A stretch of DNA of 64,000 nt. Origin: Patiria pectinifera (taxonomy: Eukaryota; Echinodermata; Asteroidea; Valvatida; Asterinidae). The notes under the pieces were generated by a model, which was given only the letters and a program-made list of their open reading frames with translations, had not been told where the DNA came from and did not search any database. Each line of letters opens with the position of its first letter. The stretch's first letter is position 1. Positions 9,360-20,057 of the stretch are shown piece by piece. Both the position numbers and the translations under genes were made by a program. The stretch lies in contig CM057144.1 of NCBI GenBank assembly GCA_029964075.1, positions 2,007,281 to 2,071,280 of the forward strand, in the 5' to 3' direction.

Positions 9360-9491
9360 CATTGCAAAAACTACAGTGTTAAATTTACACCATTGGTATC
9401 TATATAGGACCATCTGGTGTTAAATTTTACTGGTGTTGTCCTATATAGATACCGAATGGTGTTAAATTAACACTACAGTTTTTGCAGTGTA
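9360..9491. repeat. Palindromic element (hairpin of about 130 bp)
   Basis: The arm ATTGCAAAAACTACAGTGTT ... GGTATCTATATAGGA is mirrored by TCCTATATAGATACC ... AACACTACAGTTTTTGCAGT. The spacer is about 30 bp. It is a foldback MITE-type structure. Confidence 0.75.
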
Positions 9492-9908
9492 TGTCTTAGC
9501 CCAGTCCTTCTTTTAATTTTGAGAAATAGATCTTCAAAATCTTGTAAAAATTTTTTTCGCTCTTTAGTTTGTCATAGGCAGATTTGAACCAGCTAGATTT
9601 GGCGGTGGAGGGGGGAGGGGGCGTCCAACGAATTTGTAAGGAATTATGGGATATCTTTCCATAGCTCCAGTATTAAATCATGTATGTGTCCTCTGTTTTA
9701 ATACAAAACAGACGCGTGCTGACAGAAGGGAACTGAAATAACTCTCCCGCAAAGGCTGCATAGTGACCAGTATAATTAAATTAGAAGAATACCATTTTGG
9801 GGGGCAATAGAATGCGTGTGAATAATAGCTTCTGATTAAAGGATTGTATCACACACTGCATTGTAACCACGCAGGGGACTTGTACTGATTCGCGTTTGGG
9901 GTGTAATT

Positions 9909-10260
9909 CTAAAGGGGCCGGGTTATTTTGACCATCTCTCAGCCGGGGGGGGGGCGGATTCCGCCCCCCCCCCAAGATCTCGGCCATCGAGTGACGAAAA
10001 ATTTTGAAACTCGGCACATGCATAGAGCAACTCTTCTTAAACATGAAACCAAGAATTAATTATTCGTATGTACGAATGGCAATTCTGGTCTGTGTTTCAC
10101 GGCGCGTAGCGCCGGAAAATTTTCGCTACGCGGGCAACCGTGGTCCGAAAGCTCGAGGCTAAAAAGTCATAACAGCTCGGGTCGCGAAATTTTTTTTTTT
10201 AGAGGCTATCACGGACAATGTTGGGGGGGGGGGGGCGGATTCCGCCCCCGGCCCCTTTAG
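9909..10260. mobile_element. MITE-like element with CTAAAGGGGCCGG termini
   Basis: The left end CTAAAGGGGCCGG and the right end CCGGCCCCTTTAG are inverted repeats. The motif GGGGCGGATTCCGCCCCC is present near both ends. About 350 bp, with no coding content. Confidence 0.6.
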
Positions 10261-10559
10261 GGTTAATTAGACATCCACCATGCACGAAAAGACAATAATT
10301 GTTTCAACAAATCATAAATTACATGTGAAACATTTCCAACTTTTATAGGTTTTCCACGCCAATTTCAATTACCACCCTACATATAAAATGTTCACCATTT
10401 CCCCATCAGATTCAATTTTGTTTGGACATAAAGGATGCCTTAATTACATCAAGAATTACTCCCCACTATTTCAATCTGAATTGGGGGACCTGCTATGCTG
10501 AATGCATGTTAATGAAACAGACAGAAATTGATCTAATTTGGCACACATTAAGAAATTCT

Positions 10560-11123
10560 TTATTTTTCATTTCAGTATTAAAAAAAGAAAGATAATGGCA
10601 GATGCTAATTTGCACATAATTATGCATAAAAACAAATTAATCATTGAAAATGGTTTTAATGAATTTGTTTACCCCAAACATGGTCAATGCACCTCGATTG
10701 ATAACTTTGGACGAAATCCTGCAGAGATATATGGCGGAAGCTAATTTGCGTATTAATTGTTTTTAGACAAAAATGCTCAAGGGTGCCAAGATGGCACCCA
10801 TCGGAATATTGATCTACAAAGTCCAGATGACAAGAAAGTGCACAAACATTTTGTGCGGACCCAACGTCACGCTTCCGTGTTCAACCCCCGGACCGGTTAA
10901 CTTAATGTAGGCCTACATCAGAGTGACAAGGCCCTTGCATGACTATCTACTGCACTGATTGTAAATCCCATTGGAATGGGTGGAAACCCATAGCCTTTTA
11001 CAATCTGTTAGATCTCTGGTTTGCACCAACGGATTTCCATGGCATTTTGCACTGATTATACACAAGAATATAATTAATATGCTCCATCAAGATGAAAAAC
11101 TTATGTTATAAAAAAAAAACAGT
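10560..11123. mobile_element. Right arm of the long inverted-repeat element
   Basis: Reverse complement of the left arm at 6939-7470. It shares AATGGCAGATGCTAATTTGC, the GGTGCC block near 10790, CCATGGCATTTTGCACTGAT-type sequence and GCTCCATCAA. It is interrupted at 11124 by a nested element; its terminal about 40 bp reappears at 13221-13260 (GAGGATATCTGCTTGCACAA ... ACACCCTGTA). Confidence 0.65.
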
Positions 11124-11346
11124 TTAGGGGCCATTCAGAATTTTCAATGTTTTAAAATTTCGATCTTTTTTCCAAATTGTGGGTGGGTGGGTCAAGCTAA
11201 ATAATTGAAAATCGAAACTCACTTTCCATGGAAAAAAGATTTAAAAAAACAAAGAAAGATAGATCTTTTGACTTGCCTGAACTACGCGCAAGCGTTCCGA
11301 TATCGCGATGCGTGTTTCTTTTCCAACTTCGTCCCCTGTATGTACT

Positions 11347-11420
11347 GTCAGTGGCGTAGCCAGGAATTTTTCAGTGGGGGCTGGGGGCTGGAACATTTCA
11401 TGGGGGCGTCATGTAGATCA
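11347..11420. repeat. Fragment of a common repeat beginning CAGTGGCGTAGCCAGG
   Basis: CAGTGGCGTAGCCAGGAATT followed by a G-rich stretch is the typical terminus of a DNA-transposon family widespread in invertebrates. Only one end is seen. It lies inside the nested element. Confidence 0.4.
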
Positions 11421-12648
11421 ATGATAATTTTTAGAAACTCAAAATGCCACTGCAGGTCATACAGTTACAGTTTATGTAAACTTGTATGAAAAGTCAAAGA
11501 AAAGTAACTCCCATAATCTATTTGACACCAAGTTTGTGTTAACTTGCCGGTAACGCCCTAAACAATTATCCAGACAAATATGTTTATTTTGTAACATTTC
11601 ATGTTCGTCTGTCGGTCTTCTATGCTGTTATGTTTACTTTTAGGTACCTTCAATGGTACTATGTTTAATTAACCTGTTCATTTGTTTAATTAAACTAATA
11701 ACGCACATATAGTTGCCAAATATGGCACTAACAAGTTTGAGGTCGGCAATTTCGTCTTTAAAAATATGGGTATGTCGGGTTACCGTACACACAATTGTCC
11801 TGGAAACAGCAGTACCAAAGTACAGAAAGTCGTACGCAAGAGCTCCCCAGCAAGTATCACTGACGCCATTATGATTGCAAAATTTCTCACTGCGTCACAC
11901 AGTGAAATAACTAAACAGCGTCGTTGTATTGTGAACACATAAAAGCATTCAAGTCGCGTTCTTGCACACTTTCTGCCAGTCGACATAGATATCCTTGAAC
12001 CACTGCCCCTGCTTTGCATAACAAGTGCACATGAATGAACGATTCGACTTTTATTCAAAGAAATTTCTATGTACAGTCACCAGACTCTATTCAGTAAAAA
12101 CCCCGTCAAAACGAAAGTAAACAATCCACGTGCATAACGCACGGCTACACCATCGTACAGTGTGGCAGGGACACCAACAAGTAACACAACAACTAAAAAA
12201 AAATAAAAAATTGATAAATATTCTGATTGAATTTCGTTAAAAGATACTTGTTGGTGAGGTATCACATATTCTAGCAAATTGATAAAAATGTACAATATTA
12301 CAATATGCAATTTTGAGGAAAATGGGCAAACTGCATAAATAATTTCACTTGATCATATTCATAATACACAAACCGACAATTTTCATTTTCAGACCCACAA
12401 CGAGAAATATTGTTAACACTGGGCTTATTGTGAGGAGTTGTGCTGGGAATCCATGAAGATGTTATTTTTAAAGCCCCAGAGAGAAAAATGCAAACCAAAA
12501 AAACAAACAACCTAGTTGACATACATAGGTCTACACTCACAATATACACACACTAAAGAAACAACAAGAAAATACCCGGGAACAAAATGAAATAAGACAC
12601 AATTTTACACGATAAAATAAATATGACTGCAATAATTCCTCCCTCAGT

Positions 12649-13060
12649 TTTGAAAGAAAAGATTCACAACCTTCCCATGGTTAAAACTTTTTCTAATTTT
12701 AACACGGTGACTTCGGAGAACATCAATGAGGCAATTGAACAGTTCTCCAAGACTGCGAGGACCGCAGCCTGTGATGTGATGTCTGCCCAAACCTGATGGT
12801 TTTTTTCCGCTCGTACCCCCGCCCTGCAAACAGGACGGGGGGACGAGCGAATGTTTTTCTCAGCTACCTCACGTGACAGGCACAACCTCGTATGTCACAT
12901 GTCATCCACCTCATCCAGAAAACGACAAAACCACGGTCATCTTTGTGGCTTCCAAAACTGCAACCCGTCATTCCCAACAGCATATCAGCTGGCAAAACAC
13001 AAGAAAACTGAAGGTCACCAGTGCAAAAGAGGAAGACCGACAACTTCACGCCGTCACTGA
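12649..13060 (+). pseudogene. Decayed coding remnant with a C2H2 finger inside the nested element
   Basis: After a good acceptor (TTCCTCCCTCAG, ending about 12648) one frame reads LKEKIHNLPMVKTFSNFNTV and continues to VMSAQT at a stop near 12796. A different frame at about 12930-13060 reads HLCGFQNCNPSFPTAYQLAK then HKKTEGH and CKRGRPTTSRRH, a C2H2-like finger. The frame change and a GC-rich hairpin between them (about 12802-12850) indicate a broken gene. It may be transposon cargo or captured host sequence. Parent gene not recognised. Confidence 0.4.
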
Positions 13061-13079
13061 ACTAGACACACATGTACAT

Positions 13080-13118
13080 GGTGTTCAAGTACATGTACAT
13101 GCATGTACATGTACATGT
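13080..13118. repeat. GTACAT-rich microsatellite
   Basis: Runs of GTACATGTACATGCATGTAC. Similar short palindromic tracts occur at about 17333-17362 and 58590-58632. Confidence 0.7.
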
Positions 13119-13452
13119 TCAGTTTTTTATTAATCGAAATTAGGGGTGGGTGGGTGGGTCAAAATAATTTGGAAAAAAAGTCGAAATTTTAAAACATTGA
13201 AAATTCTGAATGGCCCCTTAGAGGATATCTGCTTGCACAACTTTCTTTGGACACCCTGTATATTAACGACGCACACACTAGAACAAAAACTGGTATCCAT
13301 TCTTTACGCGCGTTTGCAGCAGGTTAATCCTGAGTACCAGTAACAATGGCGGAACGCTATTCAAGATGGCGGTAAACATGTTCTCAGCGGTAACGTTCAG
13401 GCCTTAAGCACGCTATAAAGGCGGGAACCAGTCCATGCCGAAGACACGTAGC

Positions 13453-14094
13453 AATAGACCTTTCTTACGTTTGTAAATATTGATCTCCATTTTGCATGGG
13501 CTGTCACGAGGACATCAATTTAAGCCGAGGTTGCCAACAGATTTTGCCAAAACTTGGAAATGAATACCATTACTATGTACGAAAGAGACACTTTAATTAA
13601 GTATGTGCAAGTGTTTGTTGGTTAATTTGTATTTTCGACAATCCAAATATATGCTTGGGAACATTAACAACCTATTCTTTATTTGCTACGTTGACCTTCC
13701 ATAGTTCGTCAACCCGCGGTTGGCAAAAAGTGCCAACAAAAGAATGGTCTAAAGGTCATATTTTTGGGCGAGTGAGGGCGCTATATATTTTAATACCCGT
13801 ACAAAATAAAAGATCTATCGCCAACCCGTGGTTAGCACATTTTGCCACGGGTTGCCAAACTATGGAAGGCTCAACACTGCAAAAACGAAGAAAAGCTATT
13901 AATGATTACAACATATTATTGGACTCAACAAAACGCAACAAAACACTTCCTAAAACATGCCTTTTTCTTATGTAATAAGGGTGTTATGAGAAATCTTTTG
14001 GTAAAGTATGTTGCCAACCACGGCTGCAATGTATGCGCTTGCGGCAGCCCATACAAAATGGCGCTCAACGTTCACAAACAATAGAAAGGTCTAT
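13453..14094. mobile_element. MITE of about 640 bp with ATAGACCTTTCT termini
   Basis: The left end AATAGACCTTTCT ... CATTTTGCATGGGCTG and the right end CAGCCCATACAAAATG ... AGAAAGGTCTAT are imperfect inverted repeats. The interior holds repeated GTTGGCAA/TTGCCAAC palindromic motifs. It ends about 50 bp from the stop codon of the DUF3431 gene, so it may lie in that gene's 3' UTR. Confidence 0.65.
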
Positions 14095-14142
14095 CATGGC
14101 ATTCGCTCACAACTGCCTGTTTGGGTGTACATTAAGAAGTGA

Positions 14143-17100
14143 TCACTTTGTATTGATGATGGTCGCCCATAGCCGCTCCATCATATGCCCCTCCTCCGGG
14201 TCCGAGTGGTCGTCTAAAAACGAGATGGCTCGCTCGTAGAAACTCCGCGGGTGCCGTCGGAGATTTTCCTTGGTGGCCGAGAAGCAGGCCCTGTAGCACA
14301 GCGGCACCGAGGCGGGCGGCAGGGTGCCGAACACGGCTGTGTAAAACTCCCCCGTTGTGCGCACTCGCCCTATTCGCATCTTGCCGGTGTCCAGTGCCGT
14401 CTTATACTTCTCTTCGTGAGGGACCGGTCCCCAGTCGCTGAGGGCTCCGACAACCATGCAGTAGCGACCCTCGGCGGCGTTACTAACAAACTCCATGGGG
14501 TTCGCAAAGCACCATCGTTCGTCGAATCCGGATGGGCCGTGCCCCTGCAGAAACACCGTCAGATCGGCGAGGCTGTCGTAGTTGTGGATGATGTGGTATA
14601 AGTAGGTGTGACCCTCCCGACCCACGTTGGGGAACTTCTCCCATATGTTGACGGGGAAGGGCGGGGCCGTGTCCGTCCCCTTGTGGTACACGTGGCTGTG
14701 AGTGGCCAGCGGTTTCAACCAGTCCAGATTTTCGTTGTAATGAGAGACGACAAACTCCAAACTGGACTTCGATGTGTGAGGAGCTACGGAGACAAATAAT
14801 AATTTTAAAAAAGGTAAATGCCAGCGTGTCAACTCCAATAGACGGTATACAGGGACGTCAAGAAACCACCGCTTGTATAGAGCCTTAATGGCAACCTCGT
14901 TCCCAGGATGTCGAGCAGTACGCTCTCACCACCTGCTCTCGCACCCTGGTATTGGATCATTGCATATCCAATTTTTTTATGAGGAATAGTCTGGTGCCTG
15001 TGCTTTACATCGGCGGTTTTTTTGTATAGAGTGTCTGGGCCAAAACACAATCAATTTGTCGCGGCGTGAGTTTTATACGAAAACATATATTTTTTTTCAA
15101 AGTTAAAATGTTACAATCTTAACCAGCCAATATGCAGTATCACATTTCATATTAATATGAGCAAATTTGAAAGGAAAGGATTATTTTTGAGGGGTGAACG
15201 TTATAATAACAATGAACGTGAAAACACGATATACACGTTGGAAATAGCAACACCAAGTACACGACATTGATCCATTACCTGCTAATTTCGGTACTGAATA
15301 AGGATACAACAATGCGCTAATCAAATATTTCCTTATCCCATTGTATTGAATTGTATTGTATTGTAATGTATTGTACATGACTTGTGTGTAGTCATTTTTT
15401 TATTGTATGCAAGGCCCCAATGGAAACCAGTTTAAAACTGTTTGGGCATATCTTGGGTAAAGAAATGTAATAAATACATAAATAAATAAATCAATCAATA
15501 CATGAAGCAAGTTCCCATCCCAGAGCTTACTATTGGAAACGAGGTTGAAATTCAAGTAAGCCCTGGGGACGAGGTTGCATTTATGGGTACCCATGAAGGA
15601 ACAATTATAGACCCTATTCCTAATTAATTTTTTGGGTACTAGGGACGCGAACCCAATCAAGGGTGCAACTAAGCACACTAAATAGGCCAAAAATCCTTCA
15701 GCCGAGCTCATGAATAGTTGTTATACACTCAAATTATTCTATATTAGAGAGTTCGGAAAGCCATGAAATTGAGGGATTGAAGGCATATGACAAAATATGT
15801 AGTATAGAAACAATATCAATGTTTGTTACTAACTACGTGTAACTAGCGGGAGTCAGTGTGAATAAAATCACTTCCACATTTCTTTGTTTTTAATTGTCCC
15901 AGCCACGTAGCCATGCCCAGGTCATCTATCACTAGATCCTAGTATGGACCATGGTACATCCACTAGAGGGGTCGTCAGTCTTGTGATCCTACTGGAGGGG
16001 TTGGAAATTGGCGGGAAAACCTAGTGTGCTTGTGCGCATTTACATAGGCTTGTGTACAAATGCATTGTTCACATAGGGATTACCTCGATCACCCCTGTGA
16101 CCAAAATGGAACTGTCAGAGGTTAGTGTTTGGTTTTATTGACTGCTGAGGGCCAAGGATACCAGGGGGTTAATCTGGGGTGAATGGTGGACTTTGGGGGC
16201 GGGTAGCTCAATTAATTACATGGTGTCATGGATGATTCCAAGCAGGCGTCTGATATTATACTGCCAAAAATTGGCCCGCCTAGGGTTTCAAACTAGCGGA
16301 CTAATGGAGAGACATGATGAATTGTTGAGAAGCTATTCCGCAGCTAAAAATCAGTAAAATATTTCTCAATTTGCGTGTGCTAAATACAAAAAATGAGATG
16401 AGAGCCAAATCCCATGGTTTTCTAGCTGGTAATCTGGTGAAGCACATGCTTCCTGGAGGCTATGCATGTAGCGAAATGTGCGTCCATGGATATTGCTTGT
16501 TCCTTTAGCGCACGACCTAAGCGTGACCCCGTGTCTGAGTACGGAGATAATGGTGACCGTTTTAGCCGATTTTCGGCTAACCATGACAGAATGTTTGTAA
16601 AAAAAACGAGTTTGACTGAAAATTTGACAGAGAACGGATTTTTTTTTTTGGCAGAATTCTGCAAAAATAGTTATTTGACAGAAAAACAGCAAGTTTGAAC
16701 AAAACAGTGTACATTTGTTTTTAAAAAAGCTTCAATCATTTCAAACAAACCATTGCATAATATGGGACAGGTTGGCTGGTCTAGGTGCTGATATGAGGTT
16801 CACTGGGAAACGGACTTCGTCGTGCCTGAAATTTACCAATAATTTCACAACATCTTCACTTGTAGATTGTTTATTATGTAATTTGAATTTTAATTAAGGC
16901 ACTATCAAAGTGCATGTGATTTTTAAGTGTTTATAGTGTATTTCGAGTAATGCTGGGGAATTTGGCAGACTGACAGGATTTTTGATGTGCATTTAGCAGA
17001 ATTTGGCTCTGACCTTACGGTCACCCTGGCGGAGATATAGGTTAGTATCTTAGTGAAGGCAGAAGAAAAATGTGAAAGGGATGTTCATTTCCCCAAACTG

Positions 17101-17245
17101 CACACTTTACAATTCCTATACGGCACTCACGTATGCTGTATACATGTTTCTTGGCATGGCGGACAGCGGCGTACGTCAGGATGAGTAGAGCAACCAGTAT
17201 GCACAGCAAAATCACTTGACGCCAACGACACTCCATGCCCACCAT
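14143..17245 (-). CDS. DUF3431 protein, type II membrane anchor, two exons (17245-17131 joined to 14783-14143)
   Basis: Exon 1 starts at ATG 17243-17245 (context GGCCATGG) and encodes 38 residues plus one base, ending at a strong donor C|GTGAGT. It carries an N-terminal membrane anchor (about residues 11-28, VILLCILVALLILTYAAV) after a short basic segment. Exon 2 follows the acceptor TTTGTCTCCGTAG and supplies the two bases that complete the codon. The phases match and the product is 251 residues. Exon 2 has the DUF3431 signature: EFVVSHYNENLDWLKPL, VYHKGTD, PNVGREGHTYLYHI and DLTVFLQGHG, then conserved C and Y residues towards the end. DUF3431 proteins are uncharacterised; anchor plus domain resembles Golgi type II glycosyltransferase-like enzymes, which is inference. 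An extra small exon inside the 2.35-kb intron cannot be excluded but is not needed. Confidence 0.85.
14784..17130 (-). other. Intron of the DUF3431 gene
   Basis: 2,347 bp with GT-AG ends. It holds AT-rich sequence, simple repeats (ATTGTATTGTA at about 15342-15375, AATAAATAAATC at about 15480) and no recognisable exon. The segment near 15420-15480 resembles the 3' tail of a retroelement. Confidence 0.6.
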
Positions 17246-17560
17246 GGCCGCTCCGGATTACGAGTAGGCAATAAACCACACTGGTTATCACCCAGTAAAC
17301 CACTGTAGTAGTACATGCATGGAAGAGTAAGGTACATGTACAATGTACAATGTACATGTATGTAGAAACATGTACAACTGACAAAGACATGGAACCCACT
17401 ATGTGTGATCAAAATTTATGTACATGGCGCGTGAATTATAGATAGCGATTCACAAACCGGCGCTAATAAAGGCGTAGGCAGCGAGGTCCTTTGTTGGTGC
17501 TCACCCGGGCATGCATGGTTTATATTTGTTGTAGGTGGCTAGTATATAATGCCTTTGTTT
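17246..17560. other. 5' flank of the DUF3431 gene
   Basis: Presumed promoter region with no clear TATA box. It contains a palindromic ACATGTACAATGTACAATGT tract (about 17333-17362). Confidence 0.35.
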
Positions 17561-17565
17561 GTTAA

Positions 17566-18113
17566 AGGGACACTGGGTCCTTGAACAGCCCAATTGGGCT
17601 ACAAAACGCGCTTTGAACGAAATGATGTTAATCTGAAAGAACATTTAAAAGTAGGATATAAACATCCACACAAACTTTACTTTCAAAACTGGGCGTTTTT
17701 GTGTTATGCCTGTATTATGCGTGGGTGAACGAATTTCGGGGTCAACTTTTGCGACCCCAAAAATTCGAGCTGTTTTGATGCTAGTCATGATTTCATCCGT
17801 AAAGTGTTCGCCTTTTGCGGCCGTGTAAGAAACCATATTTTGTGCGTTGGTGAGTGGTCACCGCACGCTGTTCGCGAGCACGGTGCTGTGTAAGTCATAT
17901 CGTATGTACGTACATTGACTAACTAGTGGAAACGACCAAAAAAAAAGTCACTTCGAACTCCGTCGTGTCCGATGTAAACAACTGAGGTTTTTTCGCCTTT
18001 TCTCGGGAACGGTAAGACATTAGGTTTGTTTCCTTTGAACCAGATGTTTGAAATAGGATAAGTAAACGATCCAAAACATGAAATGTTTGGGGATTTCAGG
18101 ACCTAGTGCCCCT
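17566..18113. mobile_element. MITE of about 550 bp flanked by TTAA
   Basis: TTAA (17562-17565) is followed by AGGGACACTGGGTCC. The other end is GGACCTAGTGCCCCT followed by TTAA (18114-18117). The inverted termini and TTAA target duplication fit piggyBac- or Kolobok-type non-autonomous elements. No coding content. Confidence 0.75.
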
Positions 18114-18117
18114 TTAA

Positions 18118-18965
18118 GTGTTTAGGTCAAAGGAGTACGGAAGTGTGACGTCAGTACGCCCGCGTGTTGGTTCACGGGCCGCGCTAATATCTTTTGTACA
18201 CACATTTTGTGCACGTGATGTATTCATTGACTTCGGTACTCTATGATGATGCAAATAAACCGCATGAAAGGCACGTGACTTCGCTTGCCATTTTGAGATG
18301 GCAGAAACCAATGAAGGCGCTATCGCTTTTGGTGTATTTGTATTTTACCAAGGATCTAATTTTGTTTACAAATTGGATGTTGTTGTCAATGTAACGAGGT
18401 ATGAAATGCACTAGAAATGACTGACACTGGTAGACCATGCTTGTATGTGTGTATCCAAGATGGCTGTGTACTTGACCCAGTTACCGGCCCGTCAATAGAG
18501 GGCGGCATATACATTTAACAGACCTCATGATACATTCATTACATCTCCCTTTCTTTTTAAAGAAATGTCAATAAATCAAGTGTCAATAACTATGAAATAT
18601 AACCACAGTCTGAGTTCTTTAAAGGCAGTGTCCTTGGTGTCAGAAGTGGGATCACATAGCCCCGTCGACTGCTGCTAGAGAAAAAATTCAGAGAGGCAGT
18701 GGCACCCACAACAAAATCTTTGAGGAACTGCAACTTTTGAAACTACAAAATAACATCGTGGATAAAGGTGGACTATTCTGCCAAGGATCATACAGGGATT
18801 ATTCTGCCCTTGCATGTACAATCACTTTGCTGGGTGTTTTTTTTCGGGGGGGGGGGTATGTGGAGGTATGTTTACACAACGGACTTAACGTATTCGTACT
18901 TTTCCTGATGATTTTTATCATGGGATTTTGCCACATGGCTTTTCTTCTTCGTTATATTAATAATC
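18118..18965. other. Intergenic upstream of the plus-strand Ig gene
   Basis: Low-complexity and AT-rich with a G-run near 18846. No gene recognised. Confidence 0.4.
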
Positions 18966-18970
18966 ATAAT

Positions 18971-19150
18971 TTTCGCTTTCAAGAAAAATAACCAGGTGAT
19001 AGCGGTATGAAACTGAAAACACGGAACTGCGAATTTGCACCCACTCCATTTCCGCTTTGAATATTATCGCGTGACTTTTCCGTTTTTGTTTTTTAGTACT
19101 AAAACACTTTCTGCTTTTATTTCAATACCGCCAAGGTCACTTATAAAAAA
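18971..19150 (+). promoter_or_regulatory. TATA box and two ISRE-like sites upstream of the plus-strand Ig gene
   Basis: TTTCGCTTTC (18971-18980) and GAAACTGAAA (19009-19018) are exact ISRE cores on opposite strands. CTTATAAAAAAG (about 19139-19150) is a TATA box 76-85 bases before ATG 19227. A start near 19172 would leave a leader of about 55 bases. The layout parallels that of the Ig gene at 665-1426. IRF control is inferred. Confidence 0.5.
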
Positions 19151-19226
19151 GACAGTGTGTTGAAAACTAGTCCCACATTCTACTGTTGACTATGAGAGGA
19201 AGGTTTATTTCGAGTCTTAATTAAAC

Positions 19227-20057
19227 ATGGAGACGCAGTATTTGTCGGCTTTCTTGGCTTTTCTGGCTTTGTGGTGTCTCGTTGTTCCAGGAGCCAGTAC
19301 CGGGCGTACCTCAGTAGCAGCAGGCCACAATGTCACCCTGCGCTGCGTATCGTCCAAGGGGATCTGCGCAGACCAAGACAGCCACGGCTGGTTCCGATAC
19401 CAAGGCCACTCCTTCCTGGTGCTGAGCCGGTGCGATGAGGTCCTGGCAGCGGCCGGGCCACGGGTGTCGGTCTCAGTCGAGATCGACACCTACCTGTTGA
19501 CGATTCGCGACAGCCGGCCCGAGGACTCCGGCAACTACGTCTGCTTCAGTACTCTGAACTGGCGCTTCTCTGAAGCACTGGTTCTGGAAGTGAGGAGCTC
19601 TTGGATGAATCCTGCCGCGTCTACGGCACCGGGCAACTCCTTGACGTCAACCACGACGCCGAGTTCCTCGACATTGACGGGGTCTGCCGACAGTATCGGA
19701 AGCTCTACGGAGTCGCGGTGGGGTCGCGATTTCACTGGAAGCACAGCACGGGACAACGAGACGAGAGGCGGCTCGGAGACCATGGCACACCCGTCCAAAT
19801 CGAGCGAACTCCCCGTCGTCTGGATCGTGAGCTGCGCCGTGCTGGTCTTCGCCAACGCCGTCACGGCGCTGTTCGCCGCGCGTTTGTACCGCCGCAAGAA
19901 GACGGTCCCGCTGCTGCTGCACGCCGGGAACCCGACCGGACTGGAGATGAAGACCTGGAGGCCGAAGAGAGCCGAAGAATGCCGAGGAGAGCCGATGCAA
20001 GCTGATGCCGTCAAGATTCCGGAGATTGAGCTTCAGTGCGCGGAGCTAGCCTTGTAG
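19227..20057 (+). CDS. Ig V-domain type I membrane receptor-like protein with a degenerate ITIM, single exon
   Basis: 276 residues. Signal peptide 1-25 (METQYLSAFLAFLALWCLVV). Ig V-type domain at about 27-123: C40, W55, C106 in DSGNYVC, with extra cysteines C47 and C69 able to form a second disulphide. A Ser/Thr-rich stalk at 124-194 probably carries O-glycans. The membrane helix is at about 196-218, followed by RRKK. The tail ends IELQCAELAL: LQCAEL sits where an ITIM would be, with Cys (TGC) for Tyr (TAC), a single-base difference (20031-20048). No ITSM follows, in frame or past the TAG. It could be a decoy, an activating counterpart that pairs with another chain, or a receptor losing its motif. 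It differs from the 665 gene in sequence but shares exon structure and topology. Confidence 0.85.
   Translation: METQYLSAFLAFLALWCLVVPGASTGRTSVAAGHNVTLRCVSSKGICADQDSHGWFRYQGHSFLVLSRCDEVLAAAGPRVSVSVEIDTYLLTIRDSRPEDSGNYVCFSTLNWRFSEALVLEVRSSWMNPAASTAPGNSLTSTTTPSSSTLTGSADSIGSSTESRWGRDFTGSTARDNETRGGSETMAHPSKSSELPVVWIVSCAVLVFANAVTALFAARLYRRKKTVPLLLHAGNPTGLEMKTWRPKRAEECRGEPMQADAVKIPEIELQCAELAL

Larger units (their letters stand above)
11127..13217. mobile_element. Nested DNA transposon, 2.1 kb, flanked by TTA
   Basis: The left end GGGGCCATTCAGAATTTTCA and the right end TGAAAATTCTGAATGGCCCC are exact inverted repeats. The inverted similarity extends about 80 bp, through TTTTAAAATTTCGA and GTGGGTGGGTGGGTCAA. 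It is bordered by TTA on both sides (11124-11126 and 13218-13220), a 3-bp duplication with GGGGCC ends that suits PIF/Harbinger. The family is not proven, because no transposase is recognisable. Its insertion splits the right arm of the older element, which gives the order of events. Confidence 0.65.

Noticed and set aside
15420..15480. Retroelement-like 3' tail in the DUF3431 intron
   Set aside because: Only a short AT-rich tail without flanking duplication or coding remnant.
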